A stretch of 6,071 nt of DNA from Bacteroidales bacterium (GCA_030635465.1 DAOVYU010000081.1:1-6071), one strand, 5' to 3'. Counted from the first letter of the stretch, positions 1-6,071 are shown. Translations and numbers: made by a program. Notes: generated by a model not told the origin, from the sequence alone.

Positions 1-1005
1 AATAAGGAAGATGATATTGATAAAGCATTGATCACCCTGGATATTACCGAAAAGGTATTACAAGAGGCCATCCAGAAAAAATGTAACCTGATCATTTCCC
101 ATCATCCGGTTATTTTTGGTGGACTAAAAAGTATTACCGGAAAAAATGCCACTGAAAGAATCGTTGAACAGGCCATCAAAAATAATATTGCTATTTATGC
201 CATTCACACCAATCTCGACAATGTTGATAAGGGAATAAACTCAATCATTTGTGATAAAATCGGCTTAAAGAATCGCAAAATCCTTGCCCCTAAAAAAGAG
301 TTATTAAGAAAACTGGTTACATTTTGCCCGCTTGATCATGCTGAAAAAGTACGTGAGGCCATATTTGATGCGGGTGCAGGACATATTGGAGATTATGACA
401 GTTGCAGTTTTAATGCTCCAGGTAAAGGATCATTCAGGGGTTCTGAAACATCAAATCCATTTGTAGGCGAAAAAGGTAAATTGCATTTCGAAGATGAAAT
501 TCGCATAGAAACCATTTATCCTGTTTATAGAGAAAATGACATCCTCAAAGCATTATTCGAGGCCCATCCTTATGAAGAGGTAGCTTACGATATTTATTTT
601 ATGGGAAATAAGTTTGAAAAGGTTGGTGCAGGAATGGTTGGAGAACTTGAAAGTAACATAGATGAACTAGATTTCTTAAAGAATCTAAAACAAACTTTTG
701 GTGTTGGTTGTATTAAGCATTCCAAATTACTGGGAAAGAAAATAAAAAAAGTTGCCGTATGTGGAGGTTCAGGGAGTTTTTTGATTAAAAAAGCAATGTC
801 TGCCGGAGTTGATATATATATAACTGGTGATGTGAAATACCATGATTTTTTTGAAGCTGATGGAAAAATGATAATTGCAGATATTGGTCATTTTGAAAGC
901 GAACAATATGCAAAAGATTTAATTTATAGTGTTTTAAACGAAAATTTTTCTACTTTTGCAGTCCTTATTTCAGAAACGAACACAAACTCTGTTAATTATA
1001 TATAA
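1..1005 (+). CDS. Nif3-like dinuclear metal-centre protein (YqfO/YbgI type), 5' end outside window
   Basis: Member of the Nif3 / GTP cyclohydrolase I type 2-like family, cytoplasmic proteins that form toroidal hexamers with a two-metal site; the physiological reaction is not firmly established. The frame is open from base 1, so the true start lies upstream. A TTG at 28 is only an internal Leu codon, because family-like sequence (ALITLDITEKVL) runs across it. Of 334 visible residues (numbered from base 1), the metal ligands known from E. coli YbgI all have counterparts: His34-His35 in SHHP, Asp73 in HTNLD, and His297 and Glu301 in GHFESE. Residues about 104-198 form the PII/CutA-like inserted domain of the long YqfO-type members, ending in the HPYEEVAYDIY motif (about 188-198). 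The C-terminus (SETNTNSVNYI) also fits the family. Roughly 30 N-terminal residues are probably missing from view. The next gene starts 11 bases after the TAA stop, which suggests cotranscription. The family call is firm and the function is not. Confidence 0.95.
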   Translation, partial: NKEDDIDKALITLDITEKVLQEAIQKKCNLIISHHPVIFGGLKSITGKNATERIVEQAIKNNIAIYAIHTNLDNVDKGINSIICDKIGLKNRKILAPKKELLRKLVTFCPLDHAEKVREAIFDAGAGHIGDYDSCSFNAPGKGSFRGSETSNPFVGEKGKLHFEDEIRIETIYPVYRENDILKALFEAHPYEEVAYDIYFMGNKFEKVGAGMVGELESNIDELDFLKNLKQTFGVGCIKHSKLLGKKIKKVAVCGGSGSFLIKKAMSAGVDIYITGDVKYHDFFEADGKMIIADIGHFESEQYAKDLIYSVLNENFSTFAVLISETNTNSVNYI

Positions 1006-1016
1006 GTCAACATATT

Positions 1017-1829
1017 ATGGCAAAAAAGGCAAAAGAAAAAGTAGAAGAAAAACCTGTAATTAAGAAAAAGAAGAAGACTTCAGAAGAAATTACGATTGAA
1101 AAGCGACTGATTGCGTTATATTCTTTACAACAAATTGACTCACAGATTGATAAAATCAGAATTGTCAGGGGTGAATTACCTTTAGAGGTTCAGGACCTGG
1201 AAGATGAAATTGTTGGATTAGAAACACGTATCAATAATTATAAAGAAGAAACTGATTCATTGAAAGTACAAGTTGCTGACAAAGAGAATGCAATGAAGGA
1301 AAGTGATACGATGATTAAGAAATATGAGAAGCAACAAATGAATGTTCGGAACAATAGGGAATATGATTCACTTTCGAAAGAAATAGAATTCCAATCACTG
1401 GAAATCCAATTAAATGAAAAAAGGATCAAGGAAACGAAATTTAAGCTTGATACCATCAAGGAAGAGATAGATAAATCAGATGAAATCCTAACAGAACGTA
1501 AAGGTGATTTAGCTGCTAAAAAAGCTGAATTGGATGATATTGTCGCAGACACTAAAAAAGAAGAAAGTGACCTGATTGCAAAATCAGAGAAAAATCAAGA
1601 TTATATTGAAGATCGCTTAAAAACTGCCTATCAACGGATCAGAAAAAATGCCAGAAATGGATTAGCTGTGGTACAAATTGAACGGGATGCTTGTGGTGGA
1701 TGCTTTAATAAAATTCCCCCACAATCCCAGTTAGATATTAGAATGCACAAAAAAATTATTGTGTGTGAATATTGTGGTAGGATACTGGTTGATGAAGAGA
1801 TTGGTACCCTGGTAAATAAAGACAACTAA
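1017..1829 (+). CDS. C4-type zinc-ribbon protein with long coiled coil (CdsZ/HP0958-like)
   Basis: A 270-residue protein of the DUF164 / zf-RING_7 family. The first ~25 residues are Lys-rich (a KKKKK run). Residues about 30-210 are heptad-like, charged and almost free of Pro and Gly, as in the long helical hairpin of Helicobacter HP0958 (FlgZ). The C-terminal zinc ribbon has four Cys in two CxxC pairs: Cys226/Cys229 (CGGC) and Cys250/Cys253 (CEYC). Between them is the family motif IPPQSQLDIR, so all metal ligands are intact. Family members have been described as RNA- or regulator-binding proteins. The flagellar role of HP0958 should not be transferred, since nothing flagellar is visible here. 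ATG at 1017 is the natural start: it follows the Nif3-like stop by 11 bases and no Shine-Dalgarno is visible. The gene is the last of its unit and ends just before a strong terminator. A nucleic-acid or ribosome-associated role is inference only. Confidence 0.9.
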   Translation: MAKKAKEKVEEKPVIKKKKKTSEEITIEKRLIALYSLQQIDSQIDKIRIVRGELPLEVQDLEDEIVGLETRINNYKEETDSLKVQVADKENAMKESDTMIKKYEKQQMNVRNNREYDSLSKEIEFQSLEIQLNEKRIKETKFKLDTIKEEIDKSDEILTERKGDLAAKKAELDDIVADTKKEESDLIAKSEKNQDYIEDRLKTAYQRIRKNARNGLAVVQIERDACGGCFNKIPPQSQLDIRMHKKIIVCEYCGRILVDEEIGTLVNKDN

Positions 1830-1837
1830 AATAAACC

Positions 1838-1849
1838 AAATACGTATTT
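1838..1849. repeat. 12-bp perfect palindrome next to the terminator
   Basis: AAATACGTATTT is identical to its own reverse complement. It sits between the zinc-ribbon stop codon and the terminator stem, directly abutting the stem. It could be a protein-binding site or chance in AT-rich DNA; there is no second copy in the window to compare. Confidence 0.4.
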
Positions 1850-1890
1850 AAAAGAGGGGTTGATTATTTCCCCTCTTTTTTTTATTTTTA
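1850..1890 (+). terminator. Intrinsic terminator after the Nif3 / zinc-ribbon unit
   Basis: A perfect 10-bp stem pairs AAAAGAGGGG (1850-1859) with CCCCTCTTTT (1870-1879) across a 10-base loop. A T-rich tract (1880-1889, T runs broken by one A at 1884) follows. It begins 20 bases after the zinc-ribbon stop codon. The U-tail is on the + strand only, so it should act in that direction. The likely promoter of the next gene overlaps it. Confidence 0.9.
1860..1890 (+). promoter_or_regulatory. Candidate Bacteroidetes-type promoter (-33/-7) overlapping the terminator
   Basis: The Bacteroidetes primary-sigma consensus is TTTG near -33 and TAnnTTTG near -7. TATTTTTA at 1883-1890 matches the fixed -7 positions except that the final G is A. 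GTTG at 1859-1862, in the terminator loop and stem edge, matches three of four bases of the -33 element with a 20-base spacer. This predicts a start near 1895-1900 and a very short A-rich leader without Shine-Dalgarno before the ATG at 1913. Only 22 bases separate the end of the terminator from that ATG, so a promoter for this gene must overlap the terminator, or the gene is read through from upstream. The match lies in a T-rich stretch where chance matches are easy, so confidence is moderate. Confidence 0.4.
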
Positions 1891-1912
1891 CACATAGCAT
1901 AATTCAAAAAAA

Positions 1913-3427
1913 ATGCGAAAATTTGGTTTAATATTCTTTCTGATATCTATTGTAAATCTGGCATTTAGTCAATATCATTATGATTTTAACCAAAATTGTA
2001 ATGAAGCATATACAGCTATCATCAACCTTAAATTTGATGAAGGCAATAAATTAATTGAGCAGGAAAAAAGAATTCACCCAGATAACAACATCCCTTATTT
2101 GCTTGATAATTATATTTATTTTCTCACTGTCTTTATAGGTGAAGAAGAAGAAGAGTTTGATAAATTAGAAAAGTTAAAAGATGACGTTATAGATCGTTTG
2201 AAAGATGGTGATGAAAGTTCCCCGTACTATAGGTACAGTCTTGCTCAGGTTTATTTGCAATGGGCTTTTACACGAACAAAATTTAAAGAATATGTATCAG
2301 CTACGTTTGAAATAAACAAAGCTTACCGCTTGCTAGAAAGAAACAATGAGGAGTTTCCTGATTTTTTACCAAATCTAATCAACCTGGGTTTATTGCATAC
2401 ACTCATCGGTACAGTGCCCGACAATTATAACTGGGTAAAAAAACTGGTAGGAGTTGAAGGAACAATAGATCAGGGTGTGAGCGAAATACTAACGGTATTG
2501 AATGCTGCTATTACACAAGAGGAATACAGCCATTATAAAGCTGAATGCCTATTTTACATGAGCTTTATTCAGATGAACCTGATGACTAATAAGAAAAAAG
2601 CACTTGAATACATTGATCTGATTGGCAATGACAGTGCCAGTATCAAAAATCCACTTGCTATTTATGCAATCTCCAGAATATACATGAGTAATGGATTGAA
2701 TGATAAAGCCATTAATCTTTTACTTTTAAGACCAACAGGCGAAGAATATTTTCCATTTGACTATTTGGATTACCTGACCGGACTGGCTAAACTTTATCGG
2801 CTTGATGAAGATGCTAATCAATTTTTCTTTAAATATGTGACAAATTTTAAAGGATTGAATTACATCAAAGATTCTTACCAGAAAATAGCATGGTATTACC
2901 TTGTGAAGAATGATGTGGATAAATATAAAGAGTACATTAAAAAAGTAGATGAGTATGGCAACGATATCATTGATGCTGATAAACAGGCAGAACGAGAATT
3001 TGAGCATGGTGAAATCCCAAATTTACATTTATTAAAAGCACGTATACTGTTTGATGGGGGATATTATGATAAAGCACTGGCTGCCATGACAGGCATTACA
3101 TCAAACCAATTTTTAAATAATGAGAAAGATTCATTGGAATTTACTTATCGGATAGGCCGGATATACCATGAATGGGGTAAACCTGATAATAGCATTCCAT
3201 TTTATGACAAAACTATGCAAAATGGCTTTGAATCCGAATTTTATTATGCAGCCAATTCAGCTCTAAAACTTGGGAATATATATGAAGATAAAGGAGAATA
3301 TAATAAAGCATTATCTTATTATAAAGAAGCTCAATCAATGAAAAATGATGAATATAAAAATAGTATTAATCAAAAAGCCAAGGCAGGAATTCATCGAATT
3401 GAGAACATGGAATTATCACTTGAATAA
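1913..3427 (+). CDS. Secreted TPR-type helical-repeat protein, Iml2/TTC39-like features
   Basis: A 504-residue protein of unknown function. It starts with a type I signal peptide (MRKFGLIFFLISIVNLAFS, likely cut before Gln20). No lipobox Cys follows, so it is probably periplasmic or exported rather than a lipoprotein. The rest is predicted all-helical with TPR-like units. The clearest is in the C-terminal part, about 445-478 (LGNIYEDKGEYNKALSYYKEA). Others are at about 370-403 (ARILFDGGYYDKALAAM) and 411-440 (GRIYHEWGKPDNSIPFY). A glutamate run (GEEEEEFDK) sits near residues 75-85. The segment 159-188 (GLLHTLIGTVPDNY, then KKLVGVEGTIDQG) resembles the conserved motif of the Iml2/TTC39 (DUF3808) TPR family, by recollection of family patterns only. 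ATG at 1913 is chosen because the signal peptide begins there. The gene is + strand, follows a terminator and faces the outer-membrane gene convergently. Such proteins usually act as scaffolds for protein-protein contacts; no partner can be named. Confidence 0.85.
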   Translation: MRKFGLIFFLISIVNLAFSQYHYDFNQNCNEAYTAIINLKFDEGNKLIEQEKRIHPDNNIPYLLDNYIYFLTVFIGEEEEEFDKLEKLKDDVIDRLKDGDESSPYYRYSLAQVYLQWAFTRTKFKEYVSATFEINKAYRLLERNNEEFPDFLPNLINLGLLHTLIGTVPDNYNWVKKLVGVEGTIDQGVSEILTVLNAAITQEEYSHYKAECLFYMSFIQMNLMTNKKKALEYIDLIGNDSASIKNPLAIYAISRIYMSNGLNDKAINLLLLRPTGEEYFPFDYLDYLTGLAKLYRLDEDANQFFFKYVTNFKGLNYIKDSYQKIAWYYLVKNDVDKYKEYIKKVDEYGNDIIDADKQAEREFEHGEIPNLHLLKARILFDGGYYDKALAAMTGITSNQFLNNEKDSLEFTYRIGRIYHEWGKPDNSIPFYDKTMQNGFESEFYYAANSALKLGNIYEDKGEYNKALSYYKEAQSMKNDEYKNSINQKAKAGIHRIENMELSLE

Positions 3428-3494
3428 CTTTATCTTGAGGGAAATTTATAAGAAATCAGATATTTAAACGGCTGCTATTACTGGAAGCCTTTTA
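3428..3494. other. Convergent intergenic gap without a clear terminator
   Basis: This 67-base gap separates the converging ends of the TPR gene and the outer-membrane protein gene. The only hairpin I can find is weak: GGCT (3470-3473) pairs with AGCC (3486-3489) across 12 bases, with an AAA/TTT extension past a bulged C. A short T run follows on the + strand. No GC-rich bidirectional terminator is visible, so transcripts of the two genes may overlap at their 3' ends. Confidence 0.5.
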
Positions 3495-4976
3495 TTAATA
3501 CCTAAAACCTACTGTTAGCAGTACATTATTTGTAAAAATTTCGTTATTCACCGGGTTGACCGATATATTTTCAGAACCATATAAATAATAATCCTGATTT
3601 GTTTCGGATCTAACATAAGCAAGGTCAATAAAGAAATCCTTATCTCTGAATCCAAATCCACCTGAATAATATAGTTTTTCACCATCATTAATGCTTTCCC
3701 CATTTTCACCTTCGGCAAAAGGACTTCCATAATATCCAAATCCCCCTCGAATTGCAAAATGACCAAATCTCAACTCAGTCCCTAACTTAACATTATGTCC
3801 TTCAGAATATTTGGACATAACTGCATCATTTTCTTCAATATAGTTATAACCTGAACTGCGTAAACGAGCGATTGAATAATCTATATATTCATATTCAGCA
3901 TTAAGCAACATAAATCTCCACAAAACTACAGCTACACTTCCCATCGCCCTCCAGGGAGTTTCCAAATCATAATCATACGAACCATAAGGTGAATAGGAGC
4001 TATAGTATTCATTATTATCAAATTCAGTTCCCATCTCTGTATTCCAGGAATCTCTCATACTATACCAGGTTGGTGAATGGATTGCTCCTCCAATTCGCAA
4101 AAAGTCTGTAACCCTCAGAATCATCCCAAACTTCATATTAAAACCTGCTCCATTAGTTTGCAAATCTTCAAAAACATAAATACTTTGAAATCCTTGTATA
4201 TTATTTTCATTATCTGTTTCTGAATATGTCGACTTCTCAAAATATCTGATAAATGGAAATCCAAAACTTGCTCCAAGGTAAAGTCGGTCGCCAATATTAG
4301 TTCCAAATGACAATAATAACTCGTTCATTGATCCCCAGGTTTCCACATCTTTTCTTTGAAAAATACCTCCACCTGGTGGAATGGCTCCAAAATATTGGTC
4401 TACTGAACCAGGTATGGTATCAATTGCAAATGTATTCCATGCCAGGTTCAGATCATAGGCATATTCACCATATGAATCATTCTCTATATTCTCATAATGG
4501 ATGCCATCGGCATTTTCAACATAAGTATCTATAATTGAATTCTCAGAATTAAATCCTTGCATGATCATCCGATTGTTAAAATTATTTAGTCGGTTCATTC
4601 CCATTCCAAATTGCCAATTCCTAACAATTGATTTTTCGTTTCGTTCTGAAGCATAAATAAATCCCACATTACTTACATTGAAGTTGCTTTTATTATCGCG
4701 GGCCATTGTACCATTATAAGTTGATGTTGTTTCACCCAGATAAAACGCTGGGGTAAACGTAAATTCCGACTTTTTATAAAGCCCGATACCTCCTGGATTA
4801 GAACTCAAAACTGAAAAATCAGCTCCCAAAGCACCGAAGGATCCACTCATTGCCATATACCTGGCAGTTCCACCAAAAGTTGTAGCTGAATACCGCAATG
4901 CATCCACATCATTCTGTGAAATCAATACCTGCATTGCAGCTACTAAAAATGTTATGGTTAATGTGATCTTTTTCAT
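3495..4976 (-). CDS. OmpP1/FadL/TodX-family outer-membrane beta-barrel protein
   Basis: A 493-residue outer-membrane protein of the family that includes the long-chain fatty-acid channel FadL and the aromatic-hydrocarbon channel TodX. Bacteroidetes members are often annotated as 'hemin receptor' without proof. A signal peptide covers residues 1-20 (MKKITLTITFLVAAMQVLIS, cut before Gln21). Residues 25-67 carry the Bacteroidetes signature: DALRYS, GGTARYMAMSGSFGALG, DFS, then NPGGIGLY. The NPGG (60-63) stands where FadL relatives usually have NPAG. The rest shows alternating aromatic and polar strands with Asn/Asp/Tyr/Gly-rich loops, ending in LLTVGFRY, a beta-signal-like last strand with a terminal aromatic residue. 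Length fits the family (about 450-550). ATG at 4976 starts the signal peptide and lies 9 bases after the stop of the upstream low-complexity gene, so the two are probably cotranscribed. The substrate is unknown; a small hydrophobic molecule is the family expectation. Confidence 0.93.
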   Translation of the reverse strand: MKKITLTITFLVAAMQVLISQNDVDALRYSATTFGGTARYMAMSGSFGALGADFSVLSSNPGGIGLYKKSEFTFTPAFYLGETTSTYNGTMARDNKSNFNVSNVGFIYASERNEKSIVRNWQFGMGMNRLNNFNNRMIMQGFNSENSIIDTYVENADGIHYENIENDSYGEYAYDLNLAWNTFAIDTIPGSVDQYFGAIPPGGGIFQRKDVETWGSMNELLLSFGTNIGDRLYLGASFGFPFIRYFEKSTYSETDNENNIQGFQSIYVFEDLQTNGAGFNMKFGMILRVTDFLRIGGAIHSPTWYSMRDSWNTEMGTEFDNNEYYSSYSPYGSYDYDLETPWRAMGSVAVVLWRFMLLNAEYEYIDYSIARLRSSGYNYIEENDAVMSKYSEGHNVKLGTELRFGHFAIRGGFGYYGSPFAEGENGESINDGEKLYYSGGFGFRDKDFFIDLAYVRSETNQDYYLYGSENISVNPVNNEIFTNNVLLTVGFRY

Positions 4977-4985
4977 GATACTTAA

Positions 4986-6071
4986 TTACCTTCTTCCTCC
5001 ACTTGATTTTGAACCACCACTGCTGGATGACCTGGAACTACCTCCACTACTTGAGCGGGAAGGTGATGAAGATGACCTTGAAGGTGATGAGTAAGACTTA
5101 CTACTACCAGAAGACCTACTTGGTGATGAATAACTTCTGCTATTTCCTGAGTTACTCGGACTACTATATGTACGTGTAGCTTTTGAAGGCTGATTATAGC
5201 TTTTTGTATTTGTCCTCGTTGGTGTATTATATGATTTGGAAGACCGAGCAGGCTGAGTGCTGCCATTGTTATACCGAGTAGGCTTATTATAACTATTATT
5301 ATAAGTAGATTTCGGCTTTGTATAAGTTTGAGTATTTCTTCCAGATGAATTATTTTGACTACTGCTTCTGTTCTGATTTTGTGAAGAAACACTAGCAGGT
5401 TTGGTATACTTTTGAGCAGGCCTGGTTTGTTTACTTGTTCCTATATCCCGACCAGGCTGATACTTAGTTTTTGTTTCAGTTGCAGGCTTCTTATAAGAAT
5501 ACCTTGGTTTTGTATCAGTCTTTTGCTGAGGTGATTTAGTAATAACATTTTGTGGCTTGTCATTTTTAGTAGCAGTTGTACCTCCAGCAATTATTGCATT
5601 AGTACCAGTTCTGTCTGCTTTGACAGGCTGCTTAGTAACAGTATTATCATTATTAACTGTTCTCAAAGGGGTATTAACCTTAGTAGCTGATCTATCATTT
5701 ATTGCACTTGTACTTGTTCTTCCAGGACCCAAATTGGTCTTAGTTGAAGAACGTTCAGATTTTGTGGCATCTGCTAAAACGGGTGTAGTCCGTTCCAGGT
5801 AATTTGAGCGAGCTACAGTACTTGTAGTTACAGGATTATAGTCACCCCTTGATGAATAGAAACCGTTTGTATTGCCTCCAGATGTTCTTGGACCATAGTA
5901 ATAACCGTTAGAAGAATATCCATAATAGTTTGAAGCATAATACCCATCCCAATAACCATTAGAATAACCTGTATTATAGCCGTACCAATAATTGTCAAAA
6001 GGATAAAAATATCGAAATCCACTCCCCCAGCCCCAGTGAAAACTGAAATGTAATGATGGTCTGTACCAGTA
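4986..6071 (-). CDS. Low-complexity aromatic-Gly / Tyr-x-x-Pro / Ser-Arg-rich protein, 5' end outside window
   Basis: I do not recognise a function. The frame is open from the window edge (6071) to the TAA at 4986-4988, giving 361 visible residues. A TTG at 5732 is an internal Leu codon, not the start. Three zones are visible (residues numbered from the edge). Residues 1-62 hold 27 aromatic residues (17 Tyr, 5 Trp, 5 Phe) and 10 Gly, as in FHWGWGSGFRYFYPF. About 63-190 is Thr/Asn/Lys-rich. About 190-361 carries repeated Tyr-x-x-Pro motifs, then a Ser/Gly/Arg tail ending SSGGRR. There is no Cys in the visible part. From the TTG Leu codon onward it has about 43 Lys/Arg against 7 Asp/Glu, and the last 152 residues contain no acidic residue. 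This suggests a disordered, strongly basic, probably exported protein; any signal peptide would lie beyond the window. Similar Bacteroidetes proteins carry uninformative names. The outer-membrane channel gene follows after 9 bases. An envelope, adhesive or matrix role is inference. Confidence 0.85.
   Translation of the reverse strand, partial: YWYRPSLHFSFHWGWGSGFRYFYPFDNYWYGYNTGYSNGYWDGYYASNYYGYSSNGYYYGPRTSGGNTNGFYSSRGDYNPVTTSTVARSNYLERTTPVLADATKSERSSTKTNLGPGRTSTSAINDRSATKVNTPLRTVNNDNTVTKQPVKADRTGTNAIIAGGTTATKNDKPQNVITKSPQQKTDTKPRYSYKKPATETKTKYQPGRDIGTSKQTRPAQKYTKPASVSSQNQNRSSSQNNSSGRNTQTYTKPKSTYNNSYNKPTRYNNGSTQPARSSKSYNTPTRTNTKSYNQPSKATRTYSSPSNSGNSRSYSSPSRSSGSSKSYSSPSRSSSSPSRSSSGGSSRSSSSGGSKSSGGRR
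4989..5000 (-). promoter_or_regulatory. Purine tract, possible ribosome-binding site for the outer-membrane gene, inside the upstream gene
   Basis: On the - strand GGAGGAAGAAGG encodes the last four residues (Gly-Gly-Arg-Arg) of the low-complexity protein. It contains Shine-Dalgarno-like cores (GGAGG, AAGAAGG). The nearest core ends 12 bases before the ATG at 4976, longer than usual spacing. If it works, translation of the two genes would be coupled. Bacteroidetes rely little on Shine-Dalgarno pairing, so this may simply reflect the Gly/Arg codons. Confidence 0.35.
5059..5090 (-). repeat. Short direct DNA repeat, 21-base period
   Basis: On the + strand GAAGGTGATGA occurs at 5059-5069 and again at 5080-5090, a 21-base (7-codon) step. 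On the - strand it encodes the tandem heptad SSPSRSS. A partial third copy (GGTGATGA) is at 5122-5129. This is a small trace of in-frame slippage or duplication in the Ser-rich tail. Confidence 0.7.
5082..5498 (-). repeat. Nine-copy [Ser/Thr/Lys]-Tyr-x-x-Pro protein repeat region
   Basis: Within the low-complexity gene the pentapeptide [S/T/K]-Y-x-x-P recurs nine times: SYKKP, KYTKP, TYTKP, SYNKP, SYNTP, SYNQP, TYSSP, SYSSP, SYSSP. The tyrosines are at visible residues 193, 222, 250, 261, 281, 292, 302, 314 and 327. The last six are 10-20 residues apart, mostly 10-13. The residues before Pro shift gradually from Lys through Asn to Ser, which suggests duplication followed by drift. Confidence 0.8.

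Noticed and set aside
28..30. TTG as a possible start of the Nif3-like gene
   Set aside because: The frame is open back to base 1, and the residues around the TTG match the conserved beta strand of the family, so the gene simply begins outside the window.
1238..1552. A - strand frame rich in Ser/Phe opposite the coiled coil
   Set aside because: It is the antisense shadow of Glu/Lys/Asp-rich codons of the zinc-ribbon protein.
3470..3493. GGCT/AGCC hairpin with trailing T bases as a terminator for the TPR gene
   Set aside because: It has only four stem pairs plus a bulged extension and a 12-base loop, too weak to call.
4307..4534. A His-rich + strand frame opposite the outer-membrane gene
   Set aside because: It is an antisense shadow of a well-supported coding frame; the His content comes from the opposite-strand codons.
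5059..5130. Short spaced repeats that could suggest a CRISPR-like array
   Set aside because: The repeats are 8-11 bases, in frame with the coding sequence and without spacer structure. They are protein-level repeats.
4982..5392. Second long - strand frame (136 codons, His/Val/Ile-rich) inside the low-complexity gene
   Set aside because: It is a shadow of the Ser/Tyr/Pro-coding frame. Repetitive codon use suppresses stops in the other frame, and the product looks like no protein family.
5730..5732. TTG as a possible start of a 248-residue Ser-rich protein
   Set aside because: The same frame continues open for 113 more codons to the window edge with a coherent, distinctive composition (aromatic-Gly segment). 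The TTG is an internal Leu codon.
5557..5802. A + strand frame (81 codons, Val/Leu-rich) opposite the low-complexity gene
   Set aside because: It is the antisense of Thr/Lys/Asn-rich codons, without a recognisable domain or start signal.
5828..6022. A 64-codon - strand frame resembling a hydrophobic membrane peptide
   Set aside because: It is the shifted reading of the Tyr/Gly/Asn codons of the real gene. The apparent Ile/Met/Leu hydrophobicity is a by-product of TAT, AAT and GGN codons.

Overview
The window looks like a piece of a Bacteroidetes (Bacteroidota) chromosome, probably Bacteroidales-like or a close relative. The evidence is AT-rich DNA and start codons without a clear Shine-Dalgarno in front of the + strand genes. 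Two signal peptides end in Ser-Gln. There is an OmpP1/FadL-type outer-membrane protein with the N-terminal pattern DALRYS...GGTAR...GALG..FS...NP typical of that phylum, and a Nif3-like gene followed directly by a coiled-coil/zinc-ribbon gene. I see no rRNA, tRNA, CRISPR array, insertion sequence or phage gene. Placement below phylum is not possible from the sequence alone.

Layout. On the + strand, bases 1-1829 hold a tight two-gene unit: a Nif3/YqfO-type dinuclear-metal protein, cut at its 5' end by the window edge, then 11 bases later a C4 zinc-ribbon coiled-coil protein. A strong intrinsic terminator (1850-1890) closes the unit. A third + strand gene (1913-3427) encodes a secreted TPR-type helical-repeat protein. 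A plausible Bacteroidetes-type promoter for it lies inside the terminator. A 67-base convergent gap follows. On the - strand, reading right to left, a gene for a very unusual low-complexity protein (6071-4986, cut at its 5' end by the window edge) is followed after 9 bases by the outer-membrane FadL/OmpP1-like gene (4976-3495). These two are probably one operon.

How the genes may work together. The first pair is predicted to be cytoplasmic housekeeping of poorly known function. The other three products probably act outside the cytoplasm: a periplasmic or surface TPR protein, an outer-membrane beta-barrel of the hydrophobic-substrate channel family, and a low-complexity protein. The last has an aromatic-Gly head, a basic middle carrying nine Tyr-x-x-Pro repeats, and a Ser/Gly/Arg tail.

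The most interesting item is the low-complexity protein and its coupling to the outer-membrane channel. Everything else is conserved Bacteroidetes material. I found no clear new defence, mobile or biosynthetic system.
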